From the NCBI GenBank assembly GCA_964463965.1, contig CAYXED010000011.1, positions 1-40,202 of the forward strand: DNA of 40,202 bases, read 5' to 3'. Of the stretch, positions 1-7,152 are shown piece by piece. The stretch's first letter is position 1. Each line of letters starts with the position of its first letter. Made by a program: the position numbers and the translations under genes. Under the pieces are notes generated by a model. The model searched no databases and was not told the origin of the DNA. It saw only the letters and a list, made by a program, of their open reading frames with translations. The DNA comes from UBA2166 sp964463965 (GTDB taxonomy: Bacteria > Nitrospirota > Nitrospiria > Nitrospirales > UBA2166).

Positions 1-1
1 T

Positions 2-55
2 AAAGTGGCTGTGCCACTCTATTCACCACCGCTCTATACCGGTCCGCAGCCGTAA
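2..55 (+). CDS. Possible C-terminal tail of an upstream gene (partial)
   Basis: One frame is open from the window edge to a TAA at 53-55. It would encode a 17-residue tail ending YTGPQP, with a proline-rich, ordinary-looking composition. A hairpin follows at 61-108, as expected after a gene end, and the Rieske gene starts at 171. The call rests only on an open frame of 17 codons, so it may be chance; function cannot be judged. Confidence 0.3.
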   Translation, partial: KVAVPLYSPPLYTGPQP

Positions 56-60
56 CGAGA

Positions 61-108
61 CTTGAGTTCTGGTCGCGGTGGCTATGATTGGTTGCCGCGA
101 CCATCAAG
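61..108 (+). terminator. Inverted repeat between upstream tail and Rieske gene
   Basis: GGTCGCGG (71-78) pairs perfectly with CCGCGACC (95-102), and an outer stem CTTGA (61-65) pairs with TCAAG (104-108). No T-run follows, so it is not a classical intrinsic terminator. It could be a factor-assisted terminator of the upstream gene or a leader structure of the 171 operon. Confidence 0.4.
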
Positions 109-170
109 TGCAGTGAATTTTGAGTGTAAATATAAAAATTTATTAACCTCTTTAGTGAGGAGGGCATCGG

Positions 171-755
171 ATGGAAGTTAAGAAGAATGAAGCAACCGAA
201 GCGCCCGAAGATTGTGGCTGCGGCGTAACACGTCGTCAGGTCATGGTTGGGGCAGCGGTTGGCACGGCCGCTCTTGCAGCTTCTGGTCTTATCACTGGAA
301 AGCCGGCAATGGCAGGTGATCGAATGGACGGTTATCCACGAAAAAAGATTGGCCAGGTTAGTGCTCTTAAGACTGATCAGCCTGTTGTATTTACCTATCC
401 GCAGGATTCTCCGTCAATTTTCCGCTCGGCTCTCGTTAAGTTGGGTGTCCCAGCAGTTGATGGTGTTGGTCCTGAGGGTGATATTGTGGCTTTTAATGGG
501 CGTTGTCCTCATCAAGGTGGGGAGCTTGTCCCAGAGGATGATACTCTCCGCTATGATCCTCCGTCGAAGACCCTCGGGCCATGCCCGTGGCATTTGTCTA
601 CTTTTGACGCAAGGAATGAGGGGATCATTACCAGCGCGCATTCCACGCAGAATCTCCCTCAGATCGTTTTGGAAGTTGAGGGGGATGATATCTACGCGGT
701 TGGCGTTAAGGGGCTCATTTACGGCATGCCCGACAACTTGATGAAAGTAAGCTAA
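171..755 (+). CDS. Rieske [2Fe-2S] subunit of an AioB/IdrB-type oxidoreductase, Tat-exported
   Basis: This 194-residue protein is the small iron-sulfur subunit partnering the molybdopterin subunit that starts 15 bases downstream. A twin-arginine signal (TRRQVMVG, about residues 20-27) precedes a hydrophobic stretch ending near AMA (46-48), so the complex should act in the periplasm. The cluster ligands are C112-x-H114 and C138-x2-H141. In Alcaligenes arsenite oxidase the two cysteines flanking these motifs form a disulfide; here the equivalent positions are G117 and W140, so that bridge is absent. The ATG follows a strong GAGGAGGG ribosome site. The small-subunit-first order matches aioBA. 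The large subunit lacks a full signal, so this signal probably carries both across the membrane. Family placement is firm; the substrate is unknown. Confidence 0.9.
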   Translation: MEVKKNEATEAPEDCGCGVTRRQVMVGAAVGTAALAASGLITGKPAMAGDRMDGYPRKKIGQVSALKTDQPVVFTYPQDSPSIFRSALVKLGVPAVDGVGPEGDIVAFNGRCPHQGGELVPEDDTLRYDPPSKTLGPCPWHLSTFDARNEGIITSAHSTQNLPQIVLEVEGDDIYAVGVKGLIYGMPDNLMKVS

Positions 756-770
756 GGGAGGGGAAACAAC

Positions 771-3464
771 ATGGCAGGAACAAGTTTAAGTAATATGGCG
801 TTCGCGAAGGATGCCCCGGTTGATAAGGTACCCCTTCCTCCTAAAGATGCGAAGGTGTATCCAACAGCCTGCGATTATTGCATCGTGGGTTGTGCGTATA
901 AGGCATTCGTGTGGCCTGTAGGTCAGGAAGGTGGACCGAAGGCTGATCAGAATGCGTACGGTGTTGATTTTCCTCGCGTGGATGCTTTGGCTGGTTGGTG
1001 GCCAACACCTAATCAGCACACTGAGGCATACATCGATGGACAGCTTCACAACGTTATCGTGATTCCTGATGGTAACGCTACGGTGGTCAACCGCGCAGGT
1101 AACCACAGTATTCGTGGTGGTGCCATTGCTCAGAAAGTTTACAATCCCAATAAGAATACAAGGGATCGTCTCCAGACTCCAATGTTGAGGGTCGGAAACT
1201 ATCATCTTCCTGTGTCCTGGGATACTGCGACTCGTGTCGCGGGTGAATTGATGCGTTACACTGTCAATGAGTTTGGTGAATTGGCGCTGACTGGAAAGGT
1301 TGGTAGCTACATTTTCTGGGAAAACACTTATGCGTGGACCAAACTTATGATGCAGCAGTATGAAACTATGGCGGTTGCGCATCATGATAAGCCGTCGTGG
1401 AGTTTTGGGGCGGATAGTGCGGCTGTTTCAGCTCTCGGTATCAATGCGTTTGCTCCAGCCTATGACGACTATTCGACTGCAGAAGTTATTTTCTCATCCG
1501 GAACGGATTCGTATGAAGATCACACTGTGTTATGGACTGAGTGGATTCAGCAGGCTGAGCCGACGATGATTTATGTGCTCCCGCGTGTTTCTAAGGGTGT
1601 GCCGTGGGCAACTAGTCGTGGTGGAGTTTTCTTCCACATTTATCCTGGCACGGATGTTCCGCTCTACAATGCCATTGCTCGGGTCATTATCGAGAATGGT
1701 TGGTATGACAAGAGTTGGTTGAACTATCACGGCGTAACCCGTCATGACATTAATGCGGGTATGGGCCGCGGAAAACGAAATAGCTCCAAGCAGTGGAGAA
1801 CCACGAAGTGGGGCTTGACACTTTCCGAGTTCAAACAGTTTATTCTCAATGATGAGTTTTCATCCCTTGAGGCTGCTGAAAAGATTTCGGGCGTGAATCG
1901 TGCGGATATTGTGAAAGCAGCTGAGATTATGGCAAAACCAAAACCGGATGGTTCCCGAACGTTGACTTCGTTCTTGCACGAGAAGGGTAACTATTGGTCG
2001 AATAACTGGCTCAACAATGCCGCATTTGTAAACTTAGCGTTCCTTTGTGGAGCTGGAACTCGCCAGGGTCAGGTTATTGGCCGTGGGGGTGGTCATCAAC
2101 GTGGTATGATCCAGGGTCACAAATATCTCTCGCACAAATCACCTGAGCGTTATGGTCAGAACGCGAGACGTGCGATGAATGTTGATCGCTGGGTGATGGC
2201 AGGACATGCACGCTATATGTACTTGGCTGCTTGTCAGTGGACGAACTGCAGCTGTGCTGCTAGTGATTTGTCCGAGTCCATTTTGGATCAGACCGTAAGA
2301 ATGCCGCAGCAGCTTCAGAGTACCGATGCTGATCACGCGATTCAGGTTCTCAAGGAGAGAATGCAGAACCGTGGATTGGTTTTGGTTCATCAGGATGTCT
2401 ATGCCCGTGATATCACGGAAATGGCTGACATTGTTCTTCCGGCCGCGCAATGGGGTGAGGCAAACTTGACTCGTGCGCAAGGTGAACGCCGTATGCGTGC
2501 GTACAGCAAGTTCACTGATCCTCCTGGAGATGCTAAGCCGGACTGGTGGATTACTCAGAAGATCGCTCAGTACTCTGGGTTTGGTGCTAATGGATTCAAT
2601 TGGAAAACAAACAATGACGTCTTGAAGGAAGCCGCACGGCATTCTCGTAAAGGTGTCTTGGAGTATGCTCCGCTTATTCGTTACACCACGCGATTGGGTG
2701 TTGACGCGTACAAGTTTATTCAATCCTTAGGATCTACCGGGATGCAGACCCCAATTCGTTTGGACTTGGGTAAACTTGTTGGGACGAAGAAGTTGCACTA
2801 TGAATCGGCCCCTCAGATGCGTCACGAAGAGAATACAACCCATCACAAGAAGCTGTTCAACTGGTTCACCTTCTCCACTGGGAAGGCCATGTTCTTTAAG
2901 ACCGATTGGCGGCTGTTTGCTGATTACTTTGAGCGAGTTAAACCGCGTGGTGACGAGCTTTGGGTCACCAATGGTCGTGTGAATGAAATGTGGCAGTCAC
3001 TGTACGACGATCTTCGTCGGCCATATATCATGCAACGTTACCCGATGAACTTTATCGAGATTCATCCTGACGATGCGGCTGCTCGCGGCATCCAGACTGG
3101 TGATCTCGTTGCGGTTGAGAATGATGACCTTTTGATTCAGACCGGTGGTGTCTTTGGTGTTCGGGATGAAGATTCGCTCTTTACCGGACTCATGAAGGCT
3201 GGGCACATTAAGCGGTCGCGTGCTGCGATGACGGCCATGGCCATTGTGAACACCGACGTCAAAAAAGGCGTTACGTTCATGTACTTCTTGTGGCCAGGAT
3301 CTTCGTTCAACAGCTTGATGCACGATGTTCCAGATCCAATTACGGCTGCTCCGCGGTATAAAACTGCGAAAGGCCGGATCCGTAAGATTGGTGAGACAGC
3401 TGCAAAACGAAGCGGTATTCTTAAGGGTCTCGAGCACAAAAATACAATGCCTGAGTGGGCATAA
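771..3464 (+). CDS. Molybdopterin oxidoreductase large subunit, AioA/IdrA family
   Basis: This 897-residue catalytic subunit belongs to the DMSO reductase superfamily, in the arsenite oxidase/iodate reductase branch (AioA is about 825). C34-x2-C37-x3-C41 with Ser113 in SIRGG replacing a fourth cysteine is the AioA pattern for a [3Fe-4S] cluster. Further family landmarks are ENT (E184), a YPGTD pocket near 291, R438-GGG-H442 and GERRMR. These match Glu203, Arg419 and His423 of the Alcaligenes enzyme, but the segment holding its His195 is changed and no histidine lies eight residues before the glutamate. The N-terminus (AGTSLSNMAFA) resembles the end of a Tat signal without its arginines, so export likely relies on the Rieske partner. 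The ATG follows GGGAGGGG. No ars or aio regulatory genes are in the window, and the dihaem peroxidase nearby recalls idr clusters. The substrate is undetermined. Confidence 0.9.
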   Translation: MAGTSLSNMAFAKDAPVDKVPLPPKDAKVYPTACDYCIVGCAYKAFVWPVGQEGGPKADQNAYGVDFPRVDALAGWWPTPNQHTEAYIDGQLHNVIVIPDGNATVVNRAGNHSIRGGAIAQKVYNPNKNTRDRLQTPMLRVGNYHLPVSWDTATRVAGELMRYTVNEFGELALTGKVGSYIFWENTYAWTKLMMQQYETMAVAHHDKPSWSFGADSAAVSALGINAFAPAYDDYSTAEVIFSSGTDSYEDHTVLWTEWIQQAEPTMIYVLPRVSKGVPWATSRGGVFFHIYPGTDVPLYNAIARVIIENGWYDKSWLNYHGVTRHDINAGMGRGKRNSSKQWRTTKWGLTLSEFKQFILNDEFSSLEAAEKISGVNRADIVKAAEIMAKPKPDGSRTLTSFLHEKGNYWSNNWLNNAAFVNLAFLCGAGTRQGQVIGRGGGHQRGMIQGHKYLSHKSPERYGQNARRAMNVDRWVMAGHARYMYLAACQWTNCSCAASDLSESILDQTVRMPQQLQSTDADHAIQVLKERMQNRGLVLVHQDVYARDITEMADIVLPAAQWGEANLTRAQGERRMRAYSKFTDPPGDAKPDWWITQKIAQYSGFGANGFNWKTNNDVLKEAARHSRKGVLEYAPLIRYTTRLGVDAYKFIQSLGSTGMQTPIRLDLGKLVGTKKLHYESAPQMRHEENTTHHKKLFNWFTFSTGKAMFFKTDWRLFADYFERVKPRGDELWVTNGRVNEMWQSLYDDLRRPYIMQRYPMNFIEIHPDDAAARGIQTGDLVAVENDDLLIQTGGVFGVRDEDSLFTGLMKAGHIKRSRAAMTAMAIVNTDVKKGVTFMYFLWPGSSFNSLMHDVPDPITAAPRYKTAKGRIRKIGETAAKRSGILKGLEHKNTMPEWA

Positions 3465-3519
3465 CATAGAGATCCATTGGAGAGGTCGATTTTATAGGGA
3501 TTAAATTTGGGATATGGCG

Positions 3520-3546
3520 CTATGCGGGGATGCATTCCTCGCATAG
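3520..3546 (+). other. Strong intercistronic hairpin
   Basis: An 11-bp stem (one G-U pair) with a five-base loop lies between the large-subunit gene and the cupredoxin-like gene: arms CTATGCGGGGA and TTCCTCGCATAG. No U-run follows. In an operon this position suits an mRNA-processing or 3'-stabilising element that sets different subunit levels. Confidence 0.5.
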
Positions 3547-3603
3547 TCTGCCTTTGTCCCGTGCGCTTATTACGATTAAGCAGGAAGGGGAGGTTTTGAC
3601 CCA

Positions 3604-4488
3604 ATGAAAAAGATGATTACTTTGGCTGTTGCGGGAATTTTCCTTGCGTTCGGTTTTGCCGCAGCTGTTGACGCGAAGTCGACGGTTAAGAAACCAGGCT
3701 ATCAGAAAAAGACTCCTAAAATGCCAAAAGAGGCATATAAAGAAGGTGCAGCAGGCGGTGGTTCTATCACTGGAAAGGTTAGCTATGGTGGAAAAGTTCC
3801 GGATCCAAAACCTTTCACTATCAGCAAAAACCCTGATATCTGTGGTGTAGAGGGATCTGGCCAAGAAATAAGTGGTGGGCAGCAGTATTCCAAAGATGGT
3901 AAACGGGTATTCCATTTTACCCATGCTCCTGGTGGTGCACTGAATCACGCGGTGGTCTTCATCGATTTCGTTGCTGAAGGCAAACCGTGGGGTGACCTTG
4001 GTGCACGTATGGACATTGCTGGAAAAGATTGCGGATTCTTTCCTTACATGAATATCGTACGTGATGGTACTACGGTGTTCGAGGCAGTAAACGATGACCC
4101 TGTGTTGCATAACCCTCACACTTTCTATTTCAAGGGCAAGGCCCGTAAGACGTTCTTCAACGTCGGAATCAACCCTAAGGGTGAGGCTGGGGATAGAACT
4201 GGATTTACCTTCGAGGGTAAAATGGCAATGGCTAAAGCCAAAGCGCGCATTTTCAAACTCGAGTGTGACCAACATGATTTCATGCATTCGTGGGGTTGGA
4301 ATGCTCATAACCCGTATGCCGCTGAAGTTGCCGCTGATGGTACCTACTCCATCGATGGCGTGCCGGATGGCACCTATAACGTCTGCGCATGGCATCCAGA
4401 TACTGGTGTCTGGTGTGACGAGGTGGCGGTTGCCGCTGGCACAACCCATGACTTTACTCTTTGTAAAAAGATGAAGAAGGGCTGCTAA
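3604..4488 (+). CDS. Secreted cupredoxin-like protein (plastocyanin-like, 'methylamine utilization protein' family), copy 1
   Basis: A 294-residue protein with a clear signal peptide (cleavage near VDA-KS, about residue 24), then a lysine-rich linker and a beta-rich body. It has the motif C221-D-Q-H224-x2-M227, preceded by HNPH at 169-172 and followed by AWHP (262-265). The Cys/His/Met spacing, with the upstream His, resembles a type 1 copper site, and the region after C221 resembles a carboxypeptidase-regulatory-like fold (DGTYSI, PDGTYN). Related proteins are often annotated as methylamine utilization proteins, with no proven role. It sits inside the oxidoreductase operon, so a role as electron shuttle or copper-bearing partner is inferred. 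A paralogue begins at 36657. A ribosome site (AAGGGGAGG) lies about 14 bases upstream of the ATG. Confidence 0.75.
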   Translation: MKKMITLAVAGIFLAFGFAAAVDAKSTVKKPGYQKKTPKMPKEAYKEGAAGGGSITGKVSYGGKVPDPKPFTISKNPDICGVEGSGQEISGGQQYSKDGKRVFHFTHAPGGALNHAVVFIDFVAEGKPWGDLGARMDIAGKDCGFFPYMNIVRDGTTVFEAVNDDPVLHNPHTFYFKGKARKTFFNVGINPKGEAGDRTGFTFEGKMAMAKAKARIFKLECDQHDFMHSWGWNAHNPYAAEVAADGTYSIDGVPDGTYNVCAWHPDTGVWCDEVAVAAGTTHDFTLCKKMKKGC

Positions 4489-4523
4489 TTAACCTACAAG
4501 GCCTATAATTTGGAGGGAATGTA

Positions 4524-5858
4524 ATGAAAGCAACTTCCATACGGAAATATGCCATTGCGATGGCGGGAATTGCCGTGGCCTTCGGGTTATTTTTGGCAGT
4601 ATCCGTCGCGCCGACCGCGGTTCAGGCTCAGACGACCATCATCACTGTGCCTGATGTTGCACCTTTACCGCCGGCTCCGTTTACCGATGCGCGCATCGTA
4701 AATATTGGACGCCAGATGTATTACGATAAACTCTTGGCTGCTGATGGACAGCAAGGGTGCAAGTTGTGTCATGATCCAAAATTTGGATGGGCACACGATA
4801 AGCAAATTTCTCCAGGCTATCCTGGGACTATGCATTTTCGCAATGCGCAGTCAACAATTAACTCTGTGTACCGTGATAAGGGCGAGCTCGGCCAGACCGG
4901 TATTTGGGGCGGGCTCAGTGCGGCTGTTCAATACAAGTGGTCTTCGCCATATTTCTTGGCACGTGATGGACGGTTGGTCGTCCAGGTGTGGCGTGCCTTT
5001 CCTGGTTACATGAAGATGTGGAAGGAAGTTTATGGTCATATGCCGTCGTTCCCAACCATGAGAGACTCGCTTGTCGAGTTTACCAAGACTCATGTGTCTC
5101 GGAATGTGCCGATGGATGCCTACATTCAGGGCAATGAAAAGGCATTGTCTGGCATGGCAAAAAGCGGTCTTCAGCTCTTCAAAGGCAAAGCCCGCTGTAT
5201 TTTGTGTCACAATGGGGCGTTGCTCTCTGATGAGAAGTATCACAATCTTATGATTCCTGAAAATCCAATTACGGAGATTGATCCTCTCCAGCTCGTAACT
5301 CGACGCTTTGAGTTTCGTAACCTTGGAACGCCGGGCAATGATGTCTGGTGCAGAGGAAACGTTTCGGATTTGGTTGATTATCAGCCACAGCCGTGTTCCG
5401 AGGGTAAAGAGCCAATGTTTGACATGGGTCGTATTTCTGTCACGAAAGAATGGAAAGATCTTGGAAAGTTCAAGACTGCCATGTTGCGTGATGTGAGTCG
5501 TACTCCACCATACGGGCATAACGGTATGATGGGATCTTCGCTCGAAGAGGTGGTTGATTTCTATAATGTGGGTGGTGGCCCAATGTGGCAGCCACGTCAC
5601 GTTCATTTTGCCGAGATGGTCAAGGATCCTCAGATCAAGCCGCTTGGTTTGACTACGCGGGAGAAGGCAGACTTGGTGGCCTTCCTTGATGAGGGATTGA
5701 CAGGTGCTGAGTTTGTTGTGGAAACCCCAACAGCCTGGCCACCACCGGAGCCTCGTCCGGTACAGATCAACAAAATTTATGAAACAAACTGGACTCACTT
5801 GAAGAGTGACAAGTATGGTAAGGGTGAGGCTATCGATACACTGTCAGGCCACAGATAA
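4524..5858 (+). CDS. Dihaem cytochrome c peroxidase / MauG-family protein
   Basis: A 444-residue periplasmic protein with an uncleaved-length signal (about residues 1-35, ending VQAQ). It has two c-haem sites, C79-KLC-H83 and C225-ILC-H229, and the family motif RTPPYGHNG at 326-334. Bacterial cytochrome c peroxidases reduce hydrogen peroxide and MauG oxidises proteins; both use a high-spin N-terminal haem and a C-terminal electron-transfer haem. Iodate reductase clusters carry two such genes (idrP1, idrP2) beside an AioA-like subunit, so one copy here is a partial match. It could detoxify peroxide or another oxidised product made by the Mo enzyme, or deliver electrons. The ATG follows GGAGGGA. 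Co-transcription with its upstream neighbours is likely, as the gap to the preceding stop is 35 bases. Confidence 0.88.
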   Translation: MKATSIRKYAIAMAGIAVAFGLFLAVSVAPTAVQAQTTIITVPDVAPLPPAPFTDARIVNIGRQMYYDKLLAADGQQGCKLCHDPKFGWAHDKQISPGYPGTMHFRNAQSTINSVYRDKGELGQTGIWGGLSAAVQYKWSSPYFLARDGRLVVQVWRAFPGYMKMWKEVYGHMPSFPTMRDSLVEFTKTHVSRNVPMDAYIQGNEKALSGMAKSGLQLFKGKARCILCHNGALLSDEKYHNLMIPENPITEIDPLQLVTRRFEFRNLGTPGNDVWCRGNVSDLVDYQPQPCSEGKEPMFDMGRISVTKEWKDLGKFKTAMLRDVSRTPPYGHNGMMGSSLEEVVDFYNVGGGPMWQPRHVHFAEMVKDPQIKPLGLTTREKADLVAFLDEGLTGAEFVVETPTAWPPPEPRPVQINKIYETNWTHLKSDKYGKGEAIDTLSGHR

Positions 5859-5907
5859 GCCTGCAGGTCTTTTATCCTGACGCTTTGCTGCGTTAGGCGT
5901 TGTACAA

Positions 5908-5953
5908 AGAAAAGGGTGGGTGGCTGCAAAATATTGGCAACCCACCCTTTTCT
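5908..5953 (+). terminator. 14-bp perfect hairpin with T-rich tail between peroxidase and cytochrome genes
   Basis: AGAAAAGGGTGGGT (5908-5921) pairs base for base with 5940-5953; the loop is 18 bases and the 3' arm itself ends CTTTTCTTACT. It lies 49 bases after the peroxidase stop and 27 before the cytochrome start, so it may end most transcripts and lower cytochrome expression. The A-rich outer stem would also serve as a T-run in the opposite direction. Confidence 0.65.
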
Positions 5954-5979
5954 TACTCATACCAAGGGAGGGAAAAGAA

Positions 5980-6471
5980 GTGAGGAAGGTTGCTGGATTT
6001 CTTACGTTAGCGATTGCGGCTGCGTTCGTGATAGGCGGAGTTGCCGCTACAACACCGGATGTGTTTGCTGGAAAGCTTAAGTCTCAGGTTGCAATGCCAA
6101 AATCTTTTGAAGGCAAGCATATGCCTGATGGTTGGTGGACTGACCCAAAAATTATTGCCCGTGGAAAAGAAGTTTATACAGGTAAAGTGAATAAAAAAGT
6201 GAAATGTGCAAAATGTCATGGCGTTAAAGGCAAGCCAAAAGCCAAAGGTGCACGGGATTTCCGGAAGAGTGCCAACATGGAAAAATTTTCCGATACCTAC
6301 TGGTTTTACCGCATTTATGAGGGCGTTCCCAAAACCCTTATGAAGGGCTGGAAGGGAAAAATTTCAGACGATGATATCTGGGCAGTTATGGCCTATGAAA
6401 ATACCTTTCAACATGGCGGCACACCTACAGTACCTGACAAGTCAAAATGGGAAGCCCCAAAATTTAAGTAA
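5980..6471 (+). CDS. Monohaem class I-like cytochrome c
   Basis: A 163-residue secreted cytochrome c. I chose the GTG at 5980 because GGGAGGG lies just upstream and the product then begins with a proper signal peptide (RKVAGFLTL.., cleavage near VFA-GK, about residue 30); the frame extends upstream to a GTG at 5920 inside the hairpin, which is unlikely to be used. The haem site is C76-AKC-H80. M121 in the segment TLMKGW is the likely distal ligand, and SDDDIWAVMAY is the typical C-terminal helix. The protein is lysine-rich, which favours docking to acidic partners. It is the plausible electron carrier between the Rieske/Mo complex and a terminal oxidase or reductase; the direction of flow is unknown. 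Confidence 0.88.
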   Translation: MRKVAGFLTLAIAAAFVIGGVAATTPDVFAGKLKSQVAMPKSFEGKHMPDGWWTDPKIIARGKEVYTGKVNKKVKCAKCHGVKGKPKAKGARDFRKSANMEKFSDTYWFYRIYEGVPKTLMKGWKGKISDDDIWAVMAYENTFQHGGTPTVPDKSKWEAPKFK

Positions 6472-6495
6472 GTATATTAGGATCTAGAAACTGCG

Positions 6496-6533
6496 TAGGG
6501 ATAGGAGCTCGTGACACGATGCTCCTGTCCCTA
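6496..6533 (+). terminator. Hairpin after cytochrome gene
   Basis: TAGGGATAGGAGC (6496-6508) pairs with GCTCCTGTCCCTA (6521-6533), 13 pairs including one U-G. The loop can extend by a further TCGT/ACGA pairing. No clean T-run follows, but the position 25 bases after the stop suggests the end of the redox operon or a stabilising 3' end. Confidence 0.55.
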
Positions 6534-6600
6534 TGGTCTATCAAATGGCTGCTGATTACATTGCAGGAGCTATTTTCACAACCAACCAAAGGGAAATATC

Positions 6601-7098
6601 ATGGCACGTGACTTATTTGAGATTCGGACAGAAGTGAAGCGGATCTCTCGCCACTTAAATATTCTCTCTGACAAAGTTTCTGGCCGTGCAGAAAAGCAGG
6701 ACATGGATGCCGAGCAGGTGTTCATTGCAATTGATGAGCTCAGAAATAATCTTATGGAAGTTCAGTCACTTGCGCTTAATATGGTTGAGGGAACCAGTTC
6801 AGAGGTTGACCCTGATCTTGCGAGAAAAAACCTTAGAGCCCAATTTCGTGAAGTAGGTTTGCTTGTTGATGTGGTTCGACGACGAGGTGCATCGACATCG
6901 AGACTCGTCAATGACATTCTTACCGCGGCATCAGAAGTTGCGGACCATTCCGATCATCTTGCGGCGCTTGATAGAGATCTTGATCAGCTTGGACAGCGTC
7001 AGCCAGAATTGGCAGAGTATGACAATGAGATCACTTCTCCACCCCTGCCGCATCCTGTCGATATAGTTTCGGATGATGGTGAGGTTCAGGAAGTCTAA
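6601..7098 (+). CDS. Uncharacterised cytoplasmic alpha-helical protein
   Basis: 165 residues, no signal peptide and no membrane segment. The first 120 residues look helical and coiled-coil-like (EIRTEVKRISRHLNIL; LRNNLMEVQSLAL), rich in charged residues with heptad-like leucines, followed by an acidic, proline-containing tail. I do not recognise the family. The ATG is preceded by AAAGGGA. It follows the cytochrome operon hairpin and precedes the FGE-like gene, so it may belong to the same regulon. Codon use matches its neighbours, supporting a real gene. Confidence 0.7.
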   Translation: MARDLFEIRTEVKRISRHLNILSDKVSGRAEKQDMDAEQVFIAIDELRNNLMEVQSLALNMVEGTSSEVDPDLARKNLRAQFREVGLLVDVVRRRGASTSRLVNDILTAASEVADHSDHLAALDRDLDQLGQRQPELAEYDNEITSPPLPHPVDIVSDDGEVQEV

Positions 7099-7120
7099 AT
7101 CCTCCATAGCTCATCGTTTG

Positions 7121-7140
7121 GCAGCAATTCTTGTTGCTGC
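7121..7140 (+). other. Small hairpin just upstream of the FGE-like start
   Basis: GCAGCAA (7121-7127) pairs with TTGCTGC (7134-7140), six-base loop. It ends 12 bases before the ATG at 7153, where no Shine-Dalgarno sequence is visible. It could affect initiation or be a weak terminator of the preceding gene. Confidence 0.35.
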
Positions 7141-7152
7141 TATGTTTCAAAT

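Noticed and set aside
771..3464. Calling this a proven arsenite oxidase (aioA)
   Set aside because: The His195 position is not conserved and no ars or aio accessory gene lies nearby. Family membership is safe, the substrate is not.
3520..4449. Minus-strand open frame of 309 codons opposite the cupredoxin-like gene
   Set aside because: The sense strand encodes a convincing secreted protein with ribosome site and signal peptide; the antisense frame has no recognisable domain and arises from codon bias.
4851..5798. Minus-strand open frame of 315 codons opposite the dihaem peroxidase
   Set aside because: The sense frame has two CXXCH sites and family motifs; the antisense frame is a shadow without domain content.
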